Part shown: positions 1 through 8,155 of the stretch, piece by piece
Position numbering within the stretch: position 1 is the first letter of the stretch
Layout: each line of letters starts with the position of its first letter
Assembly (NCBI RefSeq): GCF_003387075.1
Contig: NZ_QUMQ01000001.1
Coordinates: 310,001-374,000, forward strand
Reading direction: 5' to 3'
Source of the DNA: Asanoa ferruginea
Lineage (GTDB): Bacteria > Actinomycetota > Actinomycetes > Mycobacteriales > Micromonosporaceae
Length of the DNA stretch: 64,000 nt
The notes under the pieces: generated by a model
What the model was told of the DNA's origin: nothing
The model's database searches: none
The model's input: only the letters and a program-made list of their open reading frames with translations
Made by a program: the position numbers and the translations under genes

Positions 1-1
1 G

Positions 2-1786
2 CTCTGGGTGCCCGACTTCAACGCCGGCGCGATGGAGAACTTCGGCTGCGTCACCCACGCCGAGTCGGCCTACGTCTACCGCTCGCAGGTCACCGACTTC
101 GAATACGAGCAGCGCGCCAACACGATCCTGCACGAGCTGGCCCACATGTGGTTCGGCGACCTGGTGACCATGCGCTGGTGGAACGACCTGTGGCTCAACG
201 AGTCGTTCGCCGAGTGGGCGAGCCACTGGTGCAACACCCACGCGACGCGCTTCACCGACGCCTGGACGACGTTCCTGTCGATCCGCAAGAACTGGGGCTA
301 CCGGCAGGACCAGCTCAGCTCCACCCACCCGGTCTACTGCGAGATGCCCGACCTGGAAGCGGTCGAGGTCAACTTCGACGGCATCACCTACGCCAAGGGC
401 GCGTCGGTCATCAAGCAGTTGGTCGCCTACGTCGGCCTCGACCCGTTCCTCGCGGGGCTGCGGGCCTACTTCGCGAAGCACGCCTGGGGCAACGCGACCT
501 TCGACGACCTGCTCAGCGAGCTCGAGTCGGCGTCCGGCCGCGAGCTGCGCAAGTTCGCCGCCCAGTGGCTGGAGACCGCGCAGGTCAACACGCTGCGGCC
601 GCAGGTGGTCATCGGCGCTGACGGCTCCTACGAGTCGGTCGTGGTGCTCCAGGAGGCGCCGGCCGACTACCCCACGCTGCGTACCCACCGGATCGGGGTC
701 GGCCTCTACGACCTCAGCGCCGAGGGCCGGCTGGTCCGCCGGGAGCGGATCGAGATCGACGTGACCGGCGAGCAGACCCCGGTGCCACAACTGACCGGCG
801 TACGCGCGCCCGACGTGCTGCTGCTCAACGACGACGACCTGACCTACGCCAAGCTGCGCCTCGACGAGCGCTCGATGGCCACCGTCGTGCAGCACATCGA
901 CGGCTTCGACTCGTCGCTGGCCCGCGCGCTGTGCTGGGCCGCGGCCTGGGACATGCTCCGCGACGCCGAGCTCGCGGCCCGCGACTACGTGGCGCTGGTG
1001 CTGACCGGCCTGCCGGCCGAGTCCGACATCAACCTGGTCACTGCGACGCTGCGGCAGGCCGGCGGCGCCCTGTCGTTCTACTCCGACCCGGAGTGGGCAC
1101 CGACCGGCTGGGCCCAGGTCGCCGACACGGCCCGCACCGCGATGCTCGCGGCTCCGGCGGGCAGCGGCTTCCAGCTCGCCTGGGCCCGGGCGTTCGCGTC
1201 GGCGGCCCGCTCCGACGAGCACCTGGCCGTGCTGCGCGGTTGGCTCTCGGGCGACAACATCCCGGCCGGCCTGCCGATCGACACCGAGTTCCGCTGGTCG
1301 CTGCTCGGCGCCCTGGTCGCCAACGGCGCCGCGTCGTCCGCCGAGATCGACGCCGAGCTGGCCAACGACCGCACGTCGAGCGGCGAGCGCGAGGCGGCCG
1401 AGATGCAGGCGCTGATCCCGACGGCGGAGAACAAGGCCAACGTCTGGCGCCACCTGACCGGGTCGGCCGAGCTGCCCAACTGGCGCAACCGCGCGCTGCT
1501 GAGCGGCTTCCAGCACCCGGCCCAGGTCGACCTGATCGCGCCCTACGCCGCGAAGTTCTTCGAATCGGTTGTCTCGGTGTGGGGTCTGCGCGACAGCGAG
1601 CCGGCCCAGGAGTTCGTGGTGATGGCCTACCCGACCTACACGATCACCGACGAGGTGGTCGCGGCCGCCGACGCATGGCTGGCCGAGCCCGGTCACCCGG
1701 CGGCGTTGCAGCGCCTGGTGGCCGAGGGCCGCGACAGCACCGCCCGCGCGCTCCGCGCCCGCCTGCGGGACATCGCGGCGGGCTAG
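2..1786 (+). CDS. pepN: Aminopeptidase N (M1 family), 3' part
   Basis: The first codons of this gene lie left of the window, so only the C-terminal ~594 residues are present; full-length actinobacterial PepN is usually about 850. The substrate-recognition motif GAMEN is at fragment residues 8-12. The gluzincin site HELAH is near residue 47 and the third zinc ligand sits in LNESFAEW about 20 residues later. The rest is the long helical ERAP1-like C-terminal domain. It removes N-terminal residues from peptides, and no signal is visible in this part, so it is probably cytoplasmic. Its stop codon overlaps the stop of the convergent hypX-like gene within a single CTAG, so the two messages overlap tail to tail. 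Family assignment is secure; specificity is not readable from sequence. Confidence 0.95.
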   Translation, partial: LWVPDFNAGAMENFGCVTHAESAYVYRSQVTDFEYEQRANTILHELAHMWFGDLVTMRWWNDLWLNESFAEWASHWCNTHATRFTDAWTTFLSIRKNWGYRQDQLSSTHPVYCEMPDLEAVEVNFDGITYAKGASVIKQLVAYVGLDPFLAGLRAYFAKHAWGNATFDDLLSELESASGRELRKFAAQWLETAQVNTLRPQVVIGADGSYESVVVLQEAPADYPTLRTHRIGVGLYDLSAEGRLVRRERIEIDVTGEQTPVPQLTGVRAPDVLLLNDDDLTYAKLRLDERSMATVVQHIDGFDSSLARALCWAAAWDMLRDAELAARDYVALVLTGLPAESDINLVTATLRQAGGALSFYSDPEWAPTGWAQVADTARTAMLAAPAGSGFQLAWARAFASAARSDEHLAVLRGWLSGDNIPAGLPIDTEFRWSLLGALVANGAASSAEIDAELANDRTSSGEREAAEMQALIPTAENKANVWRHLTGSAELPNWRNRALLSGFQHPAQVDLIAPYAAKFFESVVSVWGLRDSEPAQEFVVMAYPTYTITDEVVAAADAWLAEPGHPAALQRLVAEGRDSTARALRARLRDIAAG

Positions 1787-3465
1787 TAGGTTCCTTTGAA
1801 CTCGGTCGCGGCCACGGGTGGTTTTCCGGGGCGCTTGAGCACGAAGTTCGACAGCGCCGACTGGAACGCCGGGCTGGCGAAGTCTTGATCGATCCGGCGG
1901 AGCTCGCGCTGCTGCGTGGCGGCGAGCTCCGCCTCGGTCGGCAACGGCCGCCATCGCTGGTGGTCGAGCTGCTTGGCCGGGTGCCGGTAGTTGACCGCGA
2001 ACTCGTGGATCCAGTCGGTCAGGTCGCTTGCCGCAAGCCCTTCGGGAGCCAGGTAGTCGACCAGCCCCTGTCGTTGCGCCTGCTCCGCGCTGAAGGGCAG
2101 GCACTCGTGCAGCAGCGCGGCACGGCGCGCCTCGTCGGCCAGCCGCGGCGGCAGCGTGAGGGTGTGGAACTCCGACCCGCTCAGCCCGCCCATGCCCGTG
2201 TAGTGGTAGTTGAACGTGCGCCCCGGCACCGCGACCACGACGTCGGCACACAGCGACAGGAACGCGCCGCCGGCGCCCGCGTCGCCGTCGAGCAGCGCGA
2301 TCACGGAGACGCCGTCGCGGCGGGCCTGGAACATCGCCGTCGCTACGTCGTTGATGGCCCGGATGTTGCGCCGGGCCTCCTGCTCCACCCCGTCGGGCGC
2401 GGCGTAGATGTGGTTGAGATTGACGCCGTTGCCGAACGGCACCGCACCACCGCCGCGCAGCACGACCACCTCGATCTCCGGCCGGCGCGCCGCCGCCGTG
2501 ACGGTCGCCGCGACCGTGCGGCAGAACCGGGTCGACCAGGCACCGTTGTAGGCCGCCGCGGTCACCACGGCCACCGGCCCCAGCCGCCGCGTGGTGACCG
2601 GCCGGTAGGACACGGGATTGCCCTGCTGGGCCGGCAGGTGCTCGACCGCGTCGCGGAGCCACCAGGTGGCGGGCTGCTTGAAGCCGGTCTCTTTGACGAA
2701 GCCGACCCAGACGCTCCCCCGCGTTCCGTCGCCGTCGGCCGGCCCGGCCGCGACCCGGATCGCGCCGTCGAGCATCCAGCCGACCACCCGCCCGGGGTCG
2801 AACCGGGTCGGCCCGGCCGGGTGCACGTCGAAGATCCGCACCTGCCGGCCGGCCAACTCGGCGGTGACACCGGGCGCACCGTCGCGGGCGGCGGCCCGCC
2901 ACACGATCTCCTCGGCGGGCAGCGCCCAGTCGACGGCGCAGTCGCCCTGGCGCAGCACGTCGTTCCAGGTGCCGAGCACGTCGGCGTGCCCGTAGTCGAG
3001 CGGCCGCGGCGTGTGCGCACCGACCAGGTGCTCCAGCCCCCGGATCATCGCGGCGCGGTTGAGATGCGCGTAGATCCAACTCTTGGTCGCCGGCCCGTCC
3101 GGGTAGCGGAACGTGGTCGTGTGCACGATGTCGCCGGTGTCCCACCCGTCGGCGGCGAGGAGCAGGGTGGTGCCCCCGAACGTCTCGCGCCGGAACCGCC
3201 CCCAGTCGATCGAGGAGGCGCCCCGGTCGCCCATCCGCCCGGGATGGTTGATCGCGACCCGCCCGAACAGCTCCTCCGGAACCTTGGCGGTCAAGGTCGG
3301 CGCGAAGATCAGGTCGGGTCCGTATCGCGCAGCGGCGTCGACCATCGCGGCGCCGTCGGTCGCCGGTTGGAACGCCGTCTCGATCCCCCGGTCACGCAGC
3401 CAGCAGTAGGCGGCCATCGTCGCACCGCCGAACCCGTTGGAGAGCAGGAGAACGCGACGTGACAC
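1783..3465 (-). CDS. hypX: HypX/HoxX-like hydrogenase maturation protein (formyltransferase + enoyl-CoA hydratase fold)
   Basis: About 560 residues with the two-domain layout of HypX. The N-terminal formyl-transferase-like domain carries NHPGRMGDRGASSIDW near residues 73-88, matching the HPG...GDRGPSSLDW signature of HypX. The C-terminal half is a crotonase domain with LLDGDAGAGGAFLSLCAD and the HYTGMGGLSGSE stretch typical of HypX. In characterised members HypX makes the CO ligand of aerobic [NiFe]-hydrogenase from a formyl group. No hydrogenase or other hyp gene lies in this window, so the partner is elsewhere or the protein has another use. I chose the GTG at 3465 (VSRRVLLLSNGF), because homologues start just before this beta strand; a longer start at 3531 is possible. 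Its stop overlaps that of pepN. Confidence 0.85.
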   Translation of the reverse strand: MSRRVLLLSNGFGGATMAAYCWLRDRGIETAFQPATDGAAMVDAAARYGPDLIFAPTLTAKVPEELFGRVAINHPGRMGDRGASSIDWGRFRRETFGGTTLLLAADGWDTGDIVHTTTFRYPDGPATKSWIYAHLNRAAMIRGLEHLVGAHTPRPLDYGHADVLGTWNDVLRQGDCAVDWALPAEEIVWRAAARDGAPGVTAELAGRQVRIFDVHPAGPTRFDPGRVVGWMLDGAIRVAAGPADGDGTRGSVWVGFVKETGFKQPATWWLRDAVEHLPAQQGNPVSYRPVTTRRLGPVAVVTAAAYNGAWSTRFCRTVAATVTAAARRPEIEVVVLRGGGAVPFGNGVNLNHIYAAPDGVEQEARRNIRAINDVATAMFQARRDGVSVIALLDGDAGAGGAFLSLCADVVVAVPGRTFNYHYTGMGGLSGSEFHTLTLPPRLADEARRAALLHECLPFSAEQAQRQGLVDYLAPEGLAASDLTDWIHEFAVNYRHPAKQLDHQRWRPLPTEAELAATQQRELRRIDQDFASPAFQSALSNFVLKRPGKPPVAATEFKGTY

Positions 3466-3605
3466 GTCATTCCCAACGACCGAGCCCCGCCCGACGCGTC
3501 GGCGCAGCCAACGGGATCCTGATTTAGACACGGCGTCGATTAACCCTCGGAGCTGGTCCGGGGCAACGGACGAAATGTGTTCCTCCCGGTGCGATGATGT
3601 GCGGC

Positions 3606-4379
3606 GTGGATCTTCATCTGGCTGGCAAGACCGCAGTAGTCACCGGCGCGGGCAAGGGCATCGGCCTCGCCATCACCCGCGCACTCGCCGAAGAGGGCGC
3701 GACCGTCGTCGCGGGCTCCCGCTCCGTCACCCCCGCGCTCGCGGAGCTGTCGTCGGTCTTCCCACTGGCGGTGGACCTGGCGTCCGCTGACGGCCCCGGC
3801 CGCCTGCTGGAGCTGGCCGCGTCGCACGGCGGCGCCGACATCCTGATCAACAACGTCGGGGCGACCCACTCCCGCCCCAACGGCTTCCTGTCGATCACCG
3901 ACGACGACTGGCTAGAGACCATCACGATCAACTTCTTGTCAGCGGTACGCGCGACGCGCGCGGCCCTGCCGCAGTTGCTCGAACACCGCGGCACGATCGT
4001 GACGGTGTGCTCGGTGAACGCGACGCTGCCGGACCCGCTGGTGATGGACTACAGCGCCGCGAAGGGCGCGCTGCTCAACTTCTCGAAGTCGCTGTCGAAG
4101 GAGTTCGGCCCGCAGGGCATCCGCGTCAACACGGTCAGCCCGGGCCCGGTGGAAACCGACCTGTGGCTGGGCGAGCACGGCATGGCCCACTCGGTGGCGG
4201 CGGCAACCGGCGGCAACCCGGAAGACGTCGCGAAGGGCGCCGCCGGTCAGTCGGTGACCAACCGCTTCACTCACCCGGAAGAGGTGGCAGCCCTGGTCGT
4301 CATGCTGGCCAGCGACCGGGCAGGCAACGTGACAGGCGCCGACCACATCATCGACGGCGGCTTGACGATCTCGCTCTAG
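3606..4379 (+). CDS. Short-chain dehydrogenase/reductase (SDR)
   Basis: A 257-residue classical SDR. The dinucleotide motif TGAGKGIG is at residues 11-18, the NNVG strand follows in mid-protein, and the catalytic pair is in YSAAK with the upstream serine in TVCSVNA. The C-terminal DGGL(T) end is typical of the FabG-like group. It should oxidise or reduce an alcohol/ketone with NAD(P)(H); the substrate cannot be inferred. GTG 3606 (VDLHLAGKTAVVTG) is preferred because SDRs start a few residues before the first strand; ATG 3594 in the same frame is an alternative and neither has a strong ribosome site. It is divergent from hypX with about 140 bp between and stands alone. Confidence 0.9.
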   Translation: MDLHLAGKTAVVTGAGKGIGLAITRALAEEGATVVAGSRSVTPALAELSSVFPLAVDLASADGPGRLLELAASHGGADILINNVGATHSRPNGFLSITDDDWLETITINFLSAVRATRAALPQLLEHRGTIVTVCSVNATLPDPLVMDYSAAKGALLNFSKSLSKEFGPQGIRVNTVSPGPVETDLWLGEHGMAHSVAAATGGNPEDVAKGAAGQSVTNRFTHPEEVAALVVMLASDRAGNVTGADHIIDGGLTISL

Positions 4380-4890
4380 TCTTCAGATCGTGAGCAACTG
4401 GATCTAACGCCACCTGCGCCAACTTGGTGTGCGACTTCCGGACCCGATGGGGCCGTTACCGGCTGCGAAGCGCGCGGTCCCGTGGGTCGACCGCACCGCG
4501 CATACGCGTCCGTCCACGGTCGCTGCTACAGAACGGCTAGCTCTGCCCGTCAGTTGGCCAGGGTCAGCGATCAGGGCCCCCTGACGGCCGACGAAGCTGC
4601 CCGAGTGACACCGGTCCCCATGATCTCTGGCATGGCACCTTGGCAAAGACGCCTGGGCGCAAGGCAGCAGCTTCTCTTCGCTGAATCGTCGACCTTCAAG
4701 ACGCCGCAGTGGCGGCTCGGCATCCCAGCTCGCGATCCAGGCCCAGGCAGCAATCGACGACGGCCCGGCAATGGGGCTCTGGGACCGCGGTTGAGCGCGC
4801 GCGGGATACGAAGCTGAGCCGGCCTTCTGCATCAGAGTCGGGCGTAGCGCCTACGCACCCACTGCCGTCAATAACATCGCGTCGTATGGC
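4380..4890. other. Non-coding left flank of the low-GC island
   Basis: About 510 bp without a gene I can support. Base composition falls gradually here from the chromosomal level towards that of the three-gene island. Open frames exist on both strands, but they have no recognisable domain, no convincing ribosome site and poor codon bias. There is no tRNA end, integrase or clear terminal repeat marking an insertion edge. The promoter of the island genes must lie at its right end, but no confident -10/-35 pair was found. Confidence 0.5.
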
Positions 4891-5667
4891 ATGCTCTGGA
4901 GCGTGACCGAGGTTGTCGTAAGCGGCTGCGCAGGTGCCCGTGGGCGTCGTATTCGCCGGGAAACCGTCGTACGTCTTATCGCTTCTGGCGCTGGATACTG
5001 CTACAAGCCTGACTGCCCTGTTGGATTCCTATGGCAGGAGCTCGATGATGGGACCGTGGTAAAGCTGGCGGAGGTCGCACACATTGTGGCCGCCGGCGAG
5101 GACGGACCGCGCGGCGACGCCGCCGCGAAAGACGAGGACCTAACGTCGTTTGCCAACCTGCTACTACTTTGTCCAAATTGTCACTCGGTTGTCGATCGTG
5201 CACCGAACCAGTATCCAGTAGAGACGCTTCAACAATGGAAGCAGCAGCACGAGGATCGAATACGGGACGTATTAGGACTACGCTCATACAGCGACAGAGG
5301 CACACTTCGGCGCGACGTGGGTCTGCTCTTGAGCGAGAATAGCGCGATATGGGACATGTACGGTCCCGAGTCCGAGGCCGCCCTGCGCGGCCTTGGTTTG
5401 AATACCAGCGCCGCTTGGCGGAGAGAGGTACTTCTTCGGATTCTCCCCAATAACACTCGAATAATCCGCCTCCTTGAAGCAAATCTGGCGCTCTTACATC
5501 GCGACGAACTAGAAACGCTTGCCGCCTTCCGCCTGCACGCCCGAGGTCTTGAGGACCGACATCTCGGCGGAGTGGTAAATCCGGTCGCCCCTCGCTTCCC
5601 CCGGGCGATGAATGACATTCTTGTTGACGACGGCGACATTAACCCGATTGGCGACCGAGATGCCTGA
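4891..5667 (+). CDS. HNH endonuclease with helical C-terminal region (island gene 1)
   Basis: A 258-residue protein. Residues ~25-125 form a zinc-bound HNH domain: a CysX4Cys pair in GYCYKPDC, the first histidine in EVAHIVAAGEDGPRG, the asparagine in FANLLLLCPNC and the last histidine in CPNCHSVVD, followed by a WKQQHEDRI helix. This subtype is common in phage-defence nucleases. The C-terminal ~120 residues are helical, with LRILPNNTRIIRLLEAN and AFRLHARGLEDR as the most conserved-looking stretches; I do not recognise a named domain. G+C is near 50-55%, far below the neighbours, and codon use differs, so the gene is probably acquired. Its stop overlaps the next start (ATGCCTGA). Start uncertain: ATG 4891 or GTG 4903, with no clear ribosome site for either. 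Confidence 0.85.
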   Translation: MLWSVTEVVVSGCAGARGRRIRRETVVRLIASGAGYCYKPDCPVGFLWQELDDGTVVKLAEVAHIVAAGEDGPRGDAAAKDEDLTSFANLLLLCPNCHSVVDRAPNQYPVETLQQWKQQHEDRIRDVLGLRSYSDRGTLRRDVGLLLSENSAIWDMYGPESEAALRGLGLNTSAAWRREVLLRILPNNTRIIRLLEANLALLHRDELETLAAFRLHARGLEDRHLGGVVNPVAPRFPRAMNDILVDDGDINPIGDRDA

Positions 5668-6076
5668 AGATGGATACTACAGTAAAAGACCGCGGCCCGA
5701 TCACCGCAAATACCTAATAGGATACCTGCATGCGCGCGAGCCCGTCTCCTCCATCGACGAGGTCGACGACTTTAGGCTAATCGTCCGACGCGCCACGAAG
5801 TCCGATATTCGCGTTTACCTGACGAACCAATATATGCTTGGCGTCGCGGATGTCGAGGACATTCTAGCTGAGGCTCCAGAGACAACATGCATAGTCTCGA
5901 CTATGGATTACAACCACTACTCAGGCGAGGCGAAGGCGCTAGCGAAGGAACGTGGAGTCGGACTCTTTAAAACCAACGAGTTCCTGGGAGCTGTTTATCA
6001 TGACGGACAGCGCTTCCTCGACTACTTGTCTCCTTCTCAGCGTGAAGCACTTGGTAGACAAGACGGTTCCGCGTGA
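5660..6076 (+). CDS. Hypothetical protein, 138 residues (island gene 2)
   Basis: Not assigned to a known family. It starts at ATG 5660, overlapping the HNH stop by 8 nt, which indicates translational coupling. Residues ~50-120 look like an alternating beta/alpha domain: IRVYLTNQYMLG, TTCIVSTMDYNHYSGEAK and KERGVGLFKTNEFLGAV. The order strand, then a DYN loop, then SGEAKALAKERGV, then strand, resembles the tail half of restriction-endonuclease-like folds (strand-helix-strand after the catalytic lysine), but no full D-ExK site can be placed. It may be a partner or regulatory subunit of the nuclease. Composition is low GC like both neighbours. Its last 77 nt overlap the next gene in another frame. 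Coding status is supported by the overlap architecture and intact frame. Confidence 0.7.
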   Translation: MPEDGYYSKRPRPDHRKYLIGYLHAREPVSSIDEVDDFRLIVRRATKSDIRVYLTNQYMLGVADVEDILAEAPETTCIVSTMDYNHYSGEAKALAKERGVGLFKTNEFLGAVYHDGQRFLDYLSPSQREALGRQDGSA

Positions 6077-6353
6077 TTTCCGAGTTATGGCGTTTGGAAG
6101 TGCATCGCGATGCGACGGCCCTCCGCAGGCCTGTGCGGAAATGGTGAGCACCTCGGATATTGACCTTCTATTAATCTATCCGCCGGGCCACACCGCCGAC
6201 GCTATCGATATCAGAAACGAGCTCTTCAAAAATGTTGCGAACCTGGGCAAGGTCGCTGATATCGTGGCTCTGAACTGGGACGAAGAGAGCGAGAACAGCT
6301 TTATTGAGTCCGAGCGGGCGCGACACTTATCGGTATGTCGTGACCGCGCCTAA
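6000..6353 (+). CDS. Minimal nucleotidyltransferase (island gene 3)
   Basis: A 117-residue protein starting at ATG 6000, inside the 3' end of the preceding gene (77-nt overlap). It has the polymerase-beta-type nucleotidyltransferase signature: FGSASR at residues ~25-30, then STSDIDLLLIYP about 15 residues later giving two metal-binding aspartates, and a third acidic residue in KVADIVALNWDEE. The spacer between GS and DID (around 20 residues) is longer than in typical MNT proteins. Stand-alone enzymes of this size often belong to toxin-antitoxin or abortive-infection pairs, where they add nucleotides to a partner protein or RNA. Here the likely partners are the two upstream genes. Same low G+C. 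The frame ends just where base composition jumps back to chromosomal level. Confidence 0.8.
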   Translation: MTDSASSTTCLLLSVKHLVDKTVPRDFRVMAFGSASRCDGPPQACAEMVSTSDIDLLLIYPPGHTADAIDIRNELFKNVANLGKVADIVALNWDEESENSFIESERARHLSVCRDRA

Positions 6354-6401
6354 GGTTGGTAGGCGCCAATTGGCCGCAGGCGTCCGGTGTCCCGACTCGG
6401 G

Positions 6402-6818
6402 CTAGGCGCGAGGGCGGCCGCCGCCGCGGGGGAGGTCTTCGCGGGGGATCCAATTGCGGCGGACGACGGTCACGCGCTCCATGGCCTCGGCCTCCTCGGC
6501 CGGGCTCGGCCGCGAGGCGTCTCGGGCGCGCATCGCCGCCGTCGTGCCGACCTGGGACGCGCCCGAGCCGACCAAGCCGCGCAGGCCCCGCTCGGCCTCG
6601 CGCTCTTCCGACGGCGGCAGGCCGCCACCCCGGCGCGGCCGCGGCTCCGCCTGCTCCGGGCGGCGCTGGGCCGGTGGCATCTCGTCGGGCGCCGGGTCGT
6701 GCACCTCGGCCGTGACCGCCGACGGGACAGCCTCGTCCGACGGCGGCGGCTCCGGCACCGGGCCCGGCCGTGACGCCGGGTGGCGCAGTCGCCGCCGGCG
6801 GCGCTCGTTGTCACCCAT
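6402..6818 (-). CDS. Conserved hypothetical protein, disordered N-terminus
   Basis: 138 residues. The first ~65 are rich in Pro, Arg and Glu and look disordered. The C-terminal half, with EREAERGLRGLVGSG, TAAMRARDASRP and VVRRNWIPREDLPR, resembles a conserved short protein I associate with Micromonosporaceae; its function is unknown. No membrane segment or signal is present. It is transcribed towards the low-GC island, lies ~27 nt downstream of the Eis-like gene on the same strand and could be co-transcribed with it. Normal chromosomal G+C marks it as resident DNA at the island's right border. Confidence 0.7.
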   Translation of the reverse strand: MGDNERRRRRLRHPASRPGPVPEPPPSDEAVPSAVTAEVHDPAPDEMPPAQRRPEQAEPRPRRGGGLPPSEEREAERGLRGLVGSGASQVGTTAAMRARDASRPSPAEEAEAMERVTVVRRNWIPREDLPRGGGRPRA

Positions 6819-6845
6819 TCGCTGACCGTACCCGGAAATCAGCCC

Positions 6846-8078
6846 TCAGAAGACCTCTGATCCGCTCGGCGCCTGGTGCCAGCCGAACGCGATGTCGGCC
6901 GCCAGCAACGCGCCCGGGCGCAGCTCCTCGATCCGGCCGGCGCGGCCGAGCGACGCCAGTGACGTGCCGCCCAGATAGGCCGCGCCCAGCTCCAGCACGT
7001 CGCAGGCCAGGTCGGCCGGGTCCGCGGTGGGCGCGCAGGTGACCCCGTCTGCAGAGGCGGACAGCCGCCAGCGGGCCGCGTTGGCCGGCAGGATCGCGTC
7101 GGTCAGGGCGAACACCACGTCGACCGGCGCGCGGTAGGCGCGGGCGCGCAGCGCCGCACCCACGTCGATCAGCCGCACCCACAGGCCGTCGGCCAGGGCG
7201 CCGCCCAGGCGGCGGGGCTCGGGGACCAGGTGCCACAGCGGCTCGTCGGGTGTCGCGAAGCCGAAGGTCAACCGGCGGGTGAGGTCGAGCGAGAACAGGA
7301 ACCGCCACAGGGAGCGGTAGGCCGCCGGTGTCGCCGTGACCACCTCGTCGACCCGGACCTCGCCGTCGGGGCCGTTGTCGTTCCAGTCGCCCTTGGTGCG
7401 CCACAGCGCGTAGCCGTCGACGGTGCCGGACTCGTCGGAGTGCACCACCGCCAGGCGCTCGGTGGCGCCGTCGCGCTCCGACGGGACATCGGCCAGCAGG
7501 TAGGTCCACCAGTTGTCGTCGCGGCTCGACCAGCCCGGGCGGCTCGCGCGGACCTCGTCCCAGAGCTTCACCAGCTCCGGGCGCAGCGTCTCCGGTGTGC
7601 CGGTGCGCAGGCGGCCGGGTGCGCCGGTGGGCAGGCCGGTGCCGGTCAGGTCGGCGCGCAGCCGGACCCGGTGGCCGGCGAAGCCGTAGCCGAAGCGCGG
7701 GTAGATCGCCGTCTCGCTGGCCCACAGCGCCGCGATCGGCTCGCGACCGGCGGCGGCCACCTCGCGGAGCTGGCGCTCCATCAGCGTGCGCAGGATGCCC
7801 TGCCGGCGGTGGGTGGGGAGCACGCCGACCCCGGTGACGTGTGCGCACGGCACGGGCGCCCCTCCCGGGACGCTCATCTCCCGCTCGAACGACGCGGCGT
7901 GGGCGACGATCGTGTCGCCGTCGACGGCGACCATGCCGCGCGCCGGGTCGTGCAACGGGCGTTCGACGGCCAGCGCCGCCGGGTCCTGCGTGTGGTGGAA
8001 GACGATGCCGAGCATCGCGGCGATCTGGTCGAAATCGTCGTCCGTGGTCTGCCGCACCGCCACATCGAGGGAAGTCAT
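6846..8078 (-). CDS. Eis-like GNAT N-acetyltransferase
   Basis: 410 residues, the usual length of Eis-family proteins: an N-terminal GNAT domain, a second GNAT-like domain and a sterol-carrier-like C-terminal domain. The acetyl-CoA loop is visible as GVGVLPTHRRQGILRTLM (residues ~83-100), followed by ALWASETAIYPRFGYGFA, a stretch characteristic of Eis. The C-terminal domain ends in ADIAFGWHQAPSGSEVF, where the terminal carboxylate is normally the catalytic base. Family members acetylate aminoglycosides, peptides or protein lysines; which applies here cannot be read. It is divergent from the small membrane protein at 8156, so the two share a ~77-bp promoter region. Confidence 0.9.
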   Translation of the reverse strand: MTSLDVAVRQTTDDDFDQIAAMLGIVFHHTQDPAALAVERPLHDPARGMVAVDGDTIVAHAASFEREMSVPGGAPVPCAHVTGVGVLPTHRRQGILRTLMERQLREVAAAGREPIAALWASETAIYPRFGYGFAGHRVRLRADLTGTGLPTGAPGRLRTGTPETLRPELVKLWDEVRASRPGWSSRDDNWWTYLLADVPSERDGATERLAVVHSDESGTVDGYALWRTKGDWNDNGPDGEVRVDEVVTATPAAYRSLWRFLFSLDLTRRLTFGFATPDEPLWHLVPEPRRLGGALADGLWVRLIDVGAALRARAYRAPVDVVFALTDAILPANAARWRLSASADGVTCAPTADPADLACDVLELGAAYLGGTSLASLGRAGRIEELRPGALLAADIAFGWHQAPSGSEVF

Positions 8079-8155
8079 GCGTTCTGCGTACCCGATTGTC
8101 GCCGCCAGGGCGACCGGTTTGTCGGCTCGCTACCCTGGCGTCAGAAGGGGGCGTG

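Noticed and set aside
4380-6360. Prophage or integrative element
   Set aside because: No integrase, tRNA end or direct repeat pair was found, and only three small genes are present.
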